From the NCBI GenBank assembly GCA_025464585.1, contig JAODGL010000168.1, positions 1 to 12,262 of the forward strand: a DNA stretch of 12,262 nucleotides, written 5' to 3'. Below the pieces are notes generated by a model. That model worked only from the letters and a program-made list of their open reading frames with translations, was not told where the DNA came from and searched no databases. Below are positions 1-6,910 of the stretch, in pieces (within the stretch, counting starts at the first letter, position 1; each line of letters begins with the position of its first letter). The DNA is from Methanosarcinales archaeon. Lineage in GTDB: Archaea; Halobacteriota; Syntropharchaeia; Alkanophagales; Methanospirareceae. Position numbers and translations under genes: made by a program.

Positions 1-36
1 GGCTTTAAGTAAATCAAATCCATAAGAGGTAACAAG

Positions 37-1344
37 ATGAAAACAACACACAAAATAATCATCGGTGATTCAAGGTGGATGAAAGAGGTTAAAGATGAAA
101 CAGTTCATCTTATCATTACTTCTCCACCCTATTGGCAACTAAAAGATTATGGAAATGGAAAACAGATAGGGTTCAATGATACTTATGAGGAGTATATAAA
201 CAACCTTAATTTAGTGTGGAATGAGTGCCACAGGATTTTACATAAAGGTTGCCGTTTATGCATTAACATCGGTGACCAATTCGCTCGTTCTGTTTATTAC
301 GGAAGATATAAGGTTATTCCGATAAGAACAGAAATAATCAAGTTTTGTGAAAGTGCTGGTTTTGATTATATGGGGGCTATTATTTGGCAAAAGGTTACTA
401 CTTGTCATACAACAGGCGGAGCAACAGTAATGGGATCCTTCCCTTATCCTAGAAGTGGGATTCTTAAATTGGACTACGAATTTATTTTAATTTTCAAAAA
501 ATATGGGAAGCCGCCAAAGGTAAGTAATGAAATTAAAGAGCAATCGAAATTATCCCGGGAAGAATGGAATGAGTATTTTACTGGGCATTGGAACTTCCCT
601 GGTGAAAAGCAAGATAAACATCTGGCAATGTTTCCTGAAGAATTACCGAGACGCCTTATCAAAATGTTTAGTTTTGTCGGCGATACTGTTTTTGACCCAT
701 TCTTAGGAAGTGGTACAACTTCCTTGGCAGCTAAAAATCTGAATAGAAACTCTATTGGATACGAAATAAATGAGGCGTTTCTACCAACCATAAAGGAAAA
801 AATAGGAATAAAACAAACCATTATTTCCCAAGAGGCAACTTTTGAGATAATCAAACAGGAAGAACCAAAGATAGATTTTAAAGAAGAAATTAAAAAACTG
901 CCATATATCTTTAAGGACCCGATAAAGTTTGATAAAAAAGTTGACCCAAGAAAATTAAGATTCGGTTCAAAAATAGATGACTCCCGATCTGAAAGAGAGA
1001 CATATTTTACTGTGAAAGAAATAATCTCTCCAGAGTTGTTGATTCTAAGTAATGGATTAAAAATCAGGTTATTAGGTGTGAAAGAGAGATCAGAAAAAAA
1101 TGGGGAAGCAGTCAAATTCTTAAGAGAAAAAACAACTGGGCAAAAGGTATTCATAAAATTTGACAATATAAAATACGACGAGGAAAATAATCTGCTTTGT
1201 TATCTCTATTTATGGAACAAAACTTTCTTGAATGCACATATAATTAAAAATGGTTTGGCTGATGTGGATACTACATTTGATTATAAATACAAATCTAAAT
1301 TTTTAGGTTTACAAAGGCAGATATTTCAAGGTGAAAAACTATGA
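37..1344 (+). CDS. DNA (cytosine-N4)-type methyltransferase with C-terminal SNase-like domain
   Basis: This is the modification half of a type II restriction-modification system, methylating DNA with S-adenosylmethionine as donor. The catalytic motif IV TSPPYW is at residues 28-33 and the SAM-binding motif I FDPFLGSGTT at 219-228. The order IV then I is the beta-class permutation, and SPPY (rather than DPPY) favours N4-cytosine methylation. Residues about 322-412 resemble a staphylococcal nuclease (OB) fold, recognisable by the IRLLGV strand at 343-348 and the NAHIIKNGLA helix. However, the DGDT-like catalytic motif reads SPEL and the later acidic and arginine positions are not conserved, so this domain is probably a DNA-binding appendage. 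Start: AAGAGGT at 24-30 lies 6 nt before the ATG. The stop overlaps the ATG of the endonuclease gene (ATGA). By association with an MjaI-type enzyme the target is probably CTAG, which is inference. The DNA is AT-rich compared with regions 3-5. Confidence 0.92.
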   Translation: MKTTHKIIIGDSRWMKEVKDETVHLIITSPPYWQLKDYGNGKQIGFNDTYEEYINNLNLVWNECHRILHKGCRLCINIGDQFARSVYYGRYKVIPIRTEIIKFCESAGFDYMGAIIWQKVTTCHTTGGATVMGSFPYPRSGILKLDYEFILIFKKYGKPPKVSNEIKEQSKLSREEWNEYFTGHWNFPGEKQDKHLAMFPEELPRRLIKMFSFVGDTVFDPFLGSGTTSLAAKNLNRNSIGYEINEAFLPTIKEKIGIKQTIISQEATFEIIKQEEPKIDFKEEIKKLPYIFKDPIKFDKKVDPRKLRFGSKIDDSRSERETYFTVKEIISPELLILSNGLKIRLLGVKERSEKNGEAVKFLREKTTGQKVFIKFDNIKYDEENNLLCYLYLWNKTFLNAHIIKNGLADVDTTFDYKYKSKFLGLQRQIFQGEKL

Positions 1345-1925
1345 AAGTAAAAATTAGCACTGGGGAAATCCGAAAGTATCTGGATATAGAGACCCCCGAC
1401 TTTCCTAAGTATGTGGCTCCATTGAGCAATTTAGCAAATCAGTATGCGCAGGGGACACGACCAAAAGTAGTTGGCCAGATGAGTGAACTTATTCAGGAGT
1501 TTGAGGGAAAGACACTATCTGAGTGGGAAAAGTGGTATTTAGAGAAAAAGCCAGATGCAATCAGAAATGCAACAGAAAAGATATTACAGAAATTGAAAGA
1601 ACTTAAAAATTCCCTGAACAAAATTGACCAAACAACGGTTGAACAATGGGTGCGAGATTTAGTAATTGTGAAAACTTTTGCTGGGTTAAGGTTTCAGGAA
1701 GCCATTCTTAAGAAAGGTGCGGAGGTTAAAGGAGCCGATTACCGATTGTCCGAGCCCGACGAAGAATCAAAGGGAGTTGATGGTTACATCGGAGACATTC
1801 CAGTATCAATAAAACCCCATACATACGAAGTGAAAGCATCTTTGCCAGAACATATAGACATTAAAGTTATCTATTACAGAAAGATTGACGACGGGATTGA
1901 GGTGGATTATGGGGAAATATTATAA
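1341..1925 (+). CDS. MjaI-family type II restriction endonuclease
   Basis: This is probably the endonuclease partner of the upstream methylase. At 194 aa it has the usual length for the family. The stretch GTRPKVVGQMSELIQEF (38-54), the WV.DLV..KTF.GL block (103-116) and KGVDGYIGD-PVSIKP (144-159) match my memory of the MjaI family, whose founder cuts CTAG. A PD-(D/E)xK-like core can be proposed from E120, D147 and S156-I-K158, with Ser in place of the usual Glu of ExK; the catalytic assignment is inference. The ATG lies in an ATGA overlap with the methylase stop, preceded by AAGGTG at 1328-1333, so the two genes are co-translated. The TAA stop ends 17 nt before an attC-like element, the spacing seen in gene cassettes. 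There are no broken frames and the gene looks functional. Confidence 0.85.
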   Translation: MKVKISTGEIRKYLDIETPDFPKYVAPLSNLANQYAQGTRPKVVGQMSELIQEFEGKTLSEWEKWYLEKKPDAIRNATEKILQKLKELKNSLNKIDQTTVEQWVRDLVIVKTFAGLRFQEAILKKGAEVKGADYRLSEPDEESKGVDGYIGDIPVSIKPHTYEVKASLPEHIDIKVIYYRKIDDGIEVDYGEIL

Positions 1926-1942
1926 TAATCTACCACCGCATC

Positions 1943-2031
1943 GCCTAACACAGCATAAAAGGTTCGTGCCTGGCGGCACTCACCCAAATTTTTGCTTCGC
2001 AAAAACTTCTTTTATGCTGGAAACGTTATCT
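1943..2031 (+). repeat. attC-like structured element, complete copy
   Basis: GCCTAAC at 1943-1949 matches the attC R'' consensus RYYYAAC. GTTA at 2025-2028 pairs with its TAAC. Between them CAGCATAAAAG (1951-1961) pairs perfectly with CTTTTATGCTG (2009-2019), an 11-bp stem. Two more hairpins lie inside: GTGCC-TGGC-GGCAC (1966-1979) and TTTTTGC-TTC-GCAAAAA (1989-2005). The overall fold would be a branched cruciform. It sits directly behind the restriction gene. Departures from a textbook attC are the 1-nt versus 5-nt spacers beside the stem, the lack of an obvious extrahelical base, and GTTATCT rather than GTTRRRY at the 3' box. It could instead be another kind of structured intergenic repeat. 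Confidence 0.6.
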
Positions 2032-2065
2032 GCAATGTGCAATATGATGAAAAGGAATTGAGATA

Positions 2066-2228
2066 ATGAAAACCGAGGTTGGAGAATACATTGTAGGTGC
2101 ATACTTAAAATCGCTTATCTATGCGAGGTCACTACTCACATAAAGGGAGTTTTGTATAAAGATAACAGAACCACAGTTGAAAGAATAAAAACGAAATATG
2201 AGAAACAGAATAATAGAATATGCACACA
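2066..2228 (+). pseudogene. Remnant of a small cassette-borne hypothetical gene (VGEYIVGAYLK family)
   Basis: An ATG at 2066 opens the peptide MKTEVGEYIVGAYLK and stops at 2141-2143 (25 codons). A different frame then reads KIAYLCEVTTHIKGVLYKD and continues through TTVERIKTKYEKQ (from 2107 to about 2200). From memory, both pieces belong to one family of small uncharacterised proteins, in which a GYD/DYNVR-type central segment normally separates them. The join lies in the A-run at 2107-2110 and changes frame, so the gene has an internal out-of-frame deletion. Its C-terminal half is also missing: the frame runs straight into the second attC-like element. The start codon lies 41 nt after the GTTA box of the first element, a spacing like that of a cassette gene. 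Function is unknown. Family assignment rests on recall and is moderately sure; the frame switch is directly visible. Confidence 0.55.
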
Positions 2229-2281
2229 GCAGATAACAGAGCGTATCCAGCTTCGTGCCTTCGGCACTTCGTCCAAATTCT
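2229..2281 (+). repeat. attC-like element, truncated second copy
   Basis: GCAGATAAC (2229-2237), AGCGTATCC (2240-2248) and the hairpin GTGCC-TTC-GGCAC (2255-2267) followed by CCAAATT (2273-2279) align with the first element from its TAACA box to CCCAAATT, with one or two small indels. The right half, which should contain GGATACGCT and a GTTA box, is absent. From about 2281 the sequence becomes the 3' end of the DUF504 gene. GCAGATAAC is the exact reverse complement of GTTATCTGC (2025-2033) in the first element. That fits two ends of one cassette, whose circular form would bring these boxes together. Confidence 0.55.
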
Positions 2282-2291
2282 CCTTCACGCA

Positions 2292-2525
2292 TCATTTTTT
2301 CCTTTCAAACAATACTTCCCCTTCATACAAAATCTTGACGATGCGGTGGTGCGGAATTTCTGCTTCCTTCAGACTGAGAAAAGATGTTCCTATATGCACG
2401 ATTTCCCGCCCAGAAATCCTTTTCAAATCATCTGGAGCGCCTCGATGCCGATAAACTACTTCTAATCGGTCAAAGTCCATCCTTTCATCCCACTTGACCT
2501 TATTCAATATTTCCCTAACTTTCAT
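2292..2525 (-). CDS. DUF504 / UPF0248 family protein
   Basis: This 77-aa protein is of unknown function, from a small archaeal family (DUF504, UPF0248). Recognisable features are the opening VREILNKVKWDE, the central VYRHRGAPDDLKRISGREI block and the end IPHHRIVKILYEGEVLFE. The length is normal, so the gene appears complete. The ATG is at 2525-2523. It lies 26 nt downstream of the stop of the decayed antiporter gene on the same strand, so the two were probably once co-transcribed. If the upstream promoter is lost its expression may have changed. Its 3' end touches the truncated attC-like element, which marks the border between native and incoming DNA. Confidence 0.8.
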   Translation of the reverse strand: MKVREILNKVKWDERMDFDRLEVVYRHRGAPDDLKRISGREIVHIGTSFLSLKEAEIPHHRIVKILYEGEVLFERKK

Positions 2526-2551
2526 ATTCCTATTATCATGCCATTGAGTTA

Positions 2552-3222
2552 CTATATTCCACTTTCTCCAGCTCTCATAATCCCATATCTAACCCCTATT
2601 GGTCCGAGTATTTCAAAGACGACAGTCGTAGCTGCGATTATCGTAATCGCCATAGCGCCAAGTTCTTGCCCGACCAACCGCAACACCAGCCTGGGACAAT
2701 AAAGTGAATCCCAAATATTTTTGAACTACTGGCTCAGCTCTTGTTGCCTTAGCGCCGATAAATGCGCCGCTCATCTTTCCTGCCGTCCTGCATATTATAT
2801 AAATTATTCCTTGCACCTAAAAACATGCATGCCAGTATTGATGATAAATGGAAGATTTCTGCCAATCCGATGCAGGTTAAAATGCCAGCCAGCGAGATTA
2901 TTAATATGCTCTCTCTTCCACTACTTTTCTTTGCTGAATATGCCAATATTGCCCCAATTACAATTCCTAATGCAATCGCACCAAGGATTTCTATCAACGG
3001 CTTCACGAGCGCGGAGGAAACGGATAATGACTCCTCACCGAGTGAAACTTTTAAAATAGCGATTGCAATTGCGAAAATAATTATTGCAACCCCATCATCC
3101 AGTCCCACTATTGCGGTGGTCATCTTACTCAAAGTACCTCTTATTGCTTTACAATCACGCAATGATGCTATCGTACCCGCTTTTTGTTGGAGTTGTTGGA
3201 GAAAAGATTTTTGTAAAACCAC
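2552..3222 (-). pseudogene. Decayed cation/proton antiporter (Na+/H+ exchanger family)
   Basis: Read on the minus strand, three reading frames each carry a part of one membrane antiporter. Frame one (3222 to about 2816) has RGTLSKMTTAIVGLDDG, with the family's DD pair, then several hydrophobic segments ending ILACMFLGA. Frame two (2816 to about 2673) has YIICRTAGKMSGAFIGAK and AEPVVQKYLGFTLLSQAGVAVG. Frame three (about 2671 to the TAG at 2554-2552) has IIAATTVVFEILGPIGVRYG. Intact relatives have about 40-60 residues between LGA and YII..RTAGK, and a short linker after QAGVA.G; both are missing here. The N-terminal part of about 120-150 residues is also gone. The gene therefore carries several deletions and frame changes and cannot make a working transporter. 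Family is secure; ion specificity cannot be read. Confidence 0.82.
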
Positions 3223-3267
3223 AACATTATTAAAAATTCTTTATCCAATATCCAGTTTATTTTATAG

Positions 3268-6024
3268 TTGAGTGAGAAAACATTGCAGAAAGAGAAAAGA
3301 TGGTATCAATTGTCAGTGGAACAGGTTTTTGAAGCTTTAGAATCAGGCAGTGCGGGACTCAGCACCAGCGAGTCAAAAGCAAGGCTTGAGTCGTATGGCT
3401 ATAACGAGCTGAAGTTCAAGAAGCGAAGCACGCTCATCCGCTTTCTGACGCAGTTTCACAGCTCTTTAATCTATGTCTTGCTCGTTTCTGCTCTTGTTAC
3501 CGCCTTTCTGGATATGTGGATGGATACTGCGGTTATCCTGGCTGTGGTCTTAGCCAATACGATAATAGGATTCATTCAGGAGGGCAAAGCGGAAGCTTCG
3601 GTAGAGGCGCTGGAGAGAATGATGACGCCAGAGTGCACGGTGCTCAGAGATGGTGAGAAGCAGGTTATACCTGCACGAGAATTAGTTCCCGGCGATGTGG
3701 TTCTATTGGAAGAAGGAGACAAAGTGCCAGCAGATTTGCGACTGTTCTACGCAAAGAACATGAGTGCAGATGAAGCCTCACTCACCGGGGAATCAGTCCC
3801 GGTGCGAAAGAACATCGAATCCATCTCGAAGCCTGATCTATCGCCTGCTGACCAGTGCTGCATGGCTTTCAGTGGTACCTTCATCACGCGTGGCTCTGGA
3901 CAGGGCATTGTAGTAGGGACTGGTGAGCATGCAGAGATAGGGAGACTCGCAGAACTTATGAAAGAGACACGTAAAATCACCACACCACTGATGCGGAAGC
4001 TGGCGGACTTCACCAGGTTTCTGGTCATCGCCATCCTCTCAATTGCGGCTCTTAATTTCATACTGGCGGTAATATTTGAATTTCCACTTAAGTATTCGTT
4101 CCTTGCATCAGTCTCTTTAGCGGTTGCAGCGATACCTGAAGGTCTGCCTGCTATTGTGACCGTAACCTTAGCCTTTGGTGTAACAGCAATGGCGCGTAGA
4201 AATGCGCTTATAAAGCGACTCCCAGCGGCAGAAACGCTTGGCTGCACCACGGTTATATGCACAGATAAAACGGGGACACTCACCAAAAATCAAATGACTG
4301 TGTCGCGGATATACTGCGGTGGTAAGGAATACAGGGTGAGTGGTGCCGGATATGAGCCTTCGGGGGAGTTCATTCTCGATAACAGGGTAATTACTCCAGA
4401 AAAAGAGAGTGCGGAGCTGATTGAAACCTTGAAAGCCGGTTATCTCTGCAACAAAGCTTCTCTCGCTGCGAATAAGGGCGAGTACAGCATTGTAGGAGAC
4501 CCCACGGAAGGCGCTCTGGTGGTCTCGGCAAGCAAAGCAGGTATTACCGAGCATCTTCCCCGGCTCGATGAGATTCCTTTTGTGGCTGAACAGCAATATA
4601 TGGCAACTCTGCACAAAGGTGTGAATGCGAATAAAAATGTAATCTATGTGAAAGGCTCGCCAGAGCAGGTTTTAGAGATGTGCCAAAACCAGTTGGTCAA
4701 TGGAAGCATCAAGCCTTTGCACAGTGCAGAGATACTGGCAGAGGCGGATGAGATGGCAGGAGAAGCTTTGAGGGTCCTTGCTATGGCGTATAAACTCGTG
4801 CCCGCAGAAAAAAAGGCACTTAATTCTGAAGATTTGAATGGGCTAACTTTTCTCGGACTCCAGGGCATGATAGACCCGCCCAGAGAAGAAGCGATAGAAG
4901 CAGTCCAGAAATGCAAACGTGCAGGAATCAGGGTAGTGATGGTCACTGGCGACCACGCGCAGACGGCAAAAGCTATTGCACGGCAGTTAAGAATTGGCGA
5001 GGGCGCGGATAGGGTGTTGACCGGTGAAGAGCTGTCAAGGATGAGCGATGATGAGCTGTATGAGGTTGTAGATACCGTTTCGGTTTATGCCCGGGCTGCC
5101 CCGGAACATAAGTTCAGGATAATCACGCAGTTGCGGAGAAGGGGACATATTATCGCCGCTACTGGCGATGGTGTGAACGATGCGCCAGCGCTAAAGGCTG
5201 CGGATATTGGGATTGCTATGGGAATAACCGGAACCGAAGTGAGCAAAGAAGCTGCGGATATGGTTTTAACGGATGATAACTTCGCCAGCATCGTGTCCGC
5301 AGTGGAAGAGGGCAGACATGTCTTCGATAACATCAAGAAAGTCATTCTTTACACGCTTCCCACGAACGGTGGACAAACCTTGCTGGTATTGGGAGCGATA
5401 CTGCTTGCGCCTTTTATATTCCTCTTCAATCCAGATCGAGGTGGTTGCCTTCCGATTGAGCCCGTGCAAATCCTGTATATAAATTTGCTTGATGCCGTTG
5501 CCCTCGCACTGACGCTTATCCGCGAGCCGAAGGAAAAAGGGTTACTCGACAGACCGCCTCGCAACCCCAAGGAACGGATAACAGATAGCCCTTTCTTCAA
5601 GAAAGTTGGATTGGTCTCCGTGGTAATGGCAGTTGCAGGATTCATGATGTTTTACTACTTCGGTGAGCCAGCCATTTCCGGTTCCATAGCGGACCCGGAT
5701 AAACGATTGATGCAGGCGCGAACTGCGGCGTTCACCACTGTTATGCTGGTCCATATCTGCTATATCTTCACTGCGAGGTCAATAACGGAGTCTGCTTTTA
5801 CGTTCAGTCCATTCTCAAATAAATGGGTGCTTATCGGTGTTGCAGTAACGCTCGGGCTGCAGCTTACCATAATCTACGCCCTTCCATCAGGCGTTAATCC
5901 GTTGAGAACCGAAGCCTTACCTGCCGAGTGGTGGATACCGATGATTTTAGTCTCGCTCCCGATGTTCTTCATAATCGAGTTCGAGAAATTCTTGACAAAG
6001 CGTTGGATGGTGAAAGAAAAATAG
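3268..6024 (+). CDS. P2-type cation-transporting ATPase
   Basis: This membrane pump uses ATP to move a cation. Order of parts: cation-ATPase N-terminal domain (11-80), actuator loop TGES (173-176), membrane PEGL (290-293), phosphorylation site DKTGTLT with D333, nucleotide-binding GDPTEGAL (410-417) and KGSPE (462-466), DPPR (536-539), TGDH (560-563), hinge GDGVNDAPAL (633-642), then a C-terminal membrane domain to residue about 910. The length of 918 aa is normal. PEGL places it in the P2 (Ca2+, Na+/K+, H+-like) branch. The residues matching the SERCA ligand positions in TM5 and TM6 differ (TNGGQ at 699-703; NLLDA at 739-743), so calcium should not be assumed. The TTG start at 3268 is the best available; no clear ribosome site precedes it and no ATG lies near. 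A TATA-like ATTAAAAATT near 3228-3237 could drive a nearly leaderless transcript. Confidence 0.93.
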   Translation: MSEKTLQKEKRWYQLSVEQVFEALESGSAGLSTSESKARLESYGYNELKFKKRSTLIRFLTQFHSSLIYVLLVSALVTAFLDMWMDTAVILAVVLANTIIGFIQEGKAEASVEALERMMTPECTVLRDGEKQVIPARELVPGDVVLLEEGDKVPADLRLFYAKNMSADEASLTGESVPVRKNIESISKPDLSPADQCCMAFSGTFITRGSGQGIVVGTGEHAEIGRLAELMKETRKITTPLMRKLADFTRFLVIAILSIAALNFILAVIFEFPLKYSFLASVSLAVAAIPEGLPAIVTVTLAFGVTAMARRNALIKRLPAAETLGCTTVICTDKTGTLTKNQMTVSRIYCGGKEYRVSGAGYEPSGEFILDNRVITPEKESAELIETLKAGYLCNKASLAANKGEYSIVGDPTEGALVVSASKAGITEHLPRLDEIPFVAEQQYMATLHKGVNANKNVIYVKGSPEQVLEMCQNQLVNGSIKPLHSAEILAEADEMAGEALRVLAMAYKLVPAEKKALNSEDLNGLTFLGLQGMIDPPREEAIEAVQKCKRAGIRVVMVTGDHAQTAKAIARQLRIGEGADRVLTGEELSRMSDDELYEVVDTVSVYARAAPEHKFRIITQLRRRGHIIAATGDGVNDAPALKAADIGIAMGITGTEVSKEAADMVLTDDNFASIVSAVEEGRHVFDNIKKVILYTLPTNGGQTLLVLGAILLAPFIFLFNPDRGGCLPIEPVQILYINLLDAVALALTLIREPKEKGLLDRPPRNPKERITDSPFFKKVGLVSVVMAVAGFMMFYYFGEPAISGSIADPDKRLMQARTAAFTTVMLVHICYIFTARSITESAFTFSPFSNKWVLIGVAVTLGLQLTIIYALPSGVNPLRTEALPAEWWIPMILVSLPMFFIIEFEKFLTKRWMVKEK

Positions 6025-6040
6025 ATTTTAGTCTCGCAGG

Positions 6041-6049
6041 TTTTTTATA
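6041..6049 (+). promoter_or_regulatory. TATA-like box of the PAC2 gene
   Basis: TTTTTTATA lies 17 nt after the ATPase stop and about 32-40 nt before the ATG at 6081. That puts transcription start near 6070 with a short leader. The surrounding intergenic DNA is AT-rich. Assignment is by composition and spacing only. Confidence 0.5.
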
Positions 6050-6080
6050 CAATTATGCTATTAATTAATGTACGTAAACT

Positions 6081-6836
6081 ATGGAAATGGAAGAAGTTGT
6101 GAGGATAGCAGAGGAAGAAGGGGTAGTGCATAAAAATCCGATTGTGATCGAGGGTTTGCCAGATGTGGGTCTGGTAGGAACGATTGCAGCATCTTACATC
6201 GTGGAGAAGGCGAATTATAAGGAAATAGGCTACATCGAATCTGATTTGTTCCCCCCGGTTATGGTAGTGCACGAGGGTAAATTAAAAAACCCGGTGCGAA
6301 TATACGGTAATGAAGGCGTAGTAATAGTCCTGTCAGAAGTTGCGATACCGCCAGGCGCTGTTTATCCGCTGACGCGTGCCTTGGCTGACTGGTTCAAAGA
6401 GATTGGTGCTGAACTGGTTATCCCGATAACCGGTCTGCCGGTAGGGAACAGGATAGATATAAGCAAGCCGGGGGTATTTGCCGTAGGGAACAGTGAAGAA
6501 GCAGTAAAAGAGCTGGAGGGCAAGCAGATGGAACTGCTGGAGGAAGGATTTATCGCGGGTCCTTATGCCATAATGCTAAGGGAATGCGGCAAGAGGAAGA
6601 TGAATGCAATTTCTCTCCTCGCCCAGTGCTTCCCGGTGTATCCTGACCCCGGTGCAGCGGCGTCGGTAATTGAGTCGCTGGAGAAGTTTTTAAAATTGGG
6701 CATCGATGTGAACGAGCTATTAGAAAGAGGTGAGGAGATAAAGCTAAAAGCTCGCGACCTTATGCGGCAGACGGCACTCTCTGCTCCGGAAATGCAGAAA
6801 GGCGTGGAACAGGACATGCCCATTATGTATCGCTAA
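6081..6836 (+). CDS. PAC2-family proteasome assembly chaperone
   Basis: This cytoplasmic protein of 251 aa is related to the archaeal PbaA/PbaB and eukaryotic PAC1/PAC2 chaperones that help build or cap the 20S proteasome. The family signature IEGLPDVGLVGTIAASYIVE is at 23-42, followed by FPPVMVVHEG (57-66), the VIVLSEVAIPP strand-turn (80-90) and GLPVGNR (118-124). Next come GPYAIMLREC (160-169) and the Y-PDPGAAASVIESLEK helix (192-207). The C-terminal end IMYR has hydrophobic-Tyr-X as its last three residues, like the HbYX motif by which activators and chaperones insert into the proteasome alpha ring. ATG at 6087 (residue 3) is an alternative start. It has its own TATA-like box and lies before a heat-shock gene, which fits a protein quality-control neighbourhood. 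Confidence 0.85.
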   Translation: MEMEEVVRIAEEEGVVHKNPIVIEGLPDVGLVGTIAASYIVEKANYKEIGYIESDLFPPVMVVHEGKLKNPVRIYGNEGVVIVLSEVAIPPGAVYPLTRALADWFKEIGAELVIPITGLPVGNRIDISKPGVFAVGNSEEAVKELEGKQMELLEEGFIAGPYAIMLRECGKRKMNAISLLAQCFPVYPDPGAAASVIESLEKFLKLGIDVNELLERGEEIKLKARDLMRQTALSAPEMQKGVEQDMPIMYR

Positions 6837-6856
6837 AAAATGTGGAAAATTCCAAT

Positions 6857-6894
6857 CTTATATAGTTAAGTTCAATAAAATAAGATAGGAGGTG
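6857..6894 (+). promoter_or_regulatory. TATA-like box and Shine-Dalgarno site of the hsp20 gene
   Basis: CTTATATAG (6857-6865) is a good archaeal TATA-like box, with transcription expected near 6886. GGAGGTG (6888-6894) is a strong ribosome site, although its 16-nt gap to the ATG at 6911 is longer than usual. The purine-rich leader carries further weak ribosome sites closer to the ATG. Confidence 0.6.
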
Positions 6895-6910
6895 GAAAAG
6901 GAAAAGGGAA

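Noticed and set aside
474..1166. A 230-codon minus-strand open frame inside the methylase gene
   Set aside because: It lies antisense to a methylase with all expected motifs and has no recognisable domain.
1989..2013. Simple transcription terminator after the restriction gene
   Set aside because: The TTTTTGC hairpin is nested inside the larger 11-bp stem and is not followed by a T-run; termination may occur but the larger structure explains it better.
1943..2281. CRISPR array
   Set aside because: Only two unequal copies of a long structured element, no regular short repeats and spacers, no cas gene.
2152..2454. A 100-codon open frame across the second repeat and the DUF504 gene
   Set aside because: Its first part is the cassette-gene remnant; from about 2229 it runs through the repeat and antisense to DUF504, with no protein-like pattern.
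2762..3271. A 169-codon plus-strand open frame over the antiporter relic
   Set aside because: The minus strand carries clear antiporter motifs here; the plus-strand peptide is a mirror of the hydrophobic segments.
3268..6024. Firm annotation as a calcium-transporting ATPase
   Set aside because: The TM5 and TM6 ligand residues differ from SERCA, so the cation is left open.
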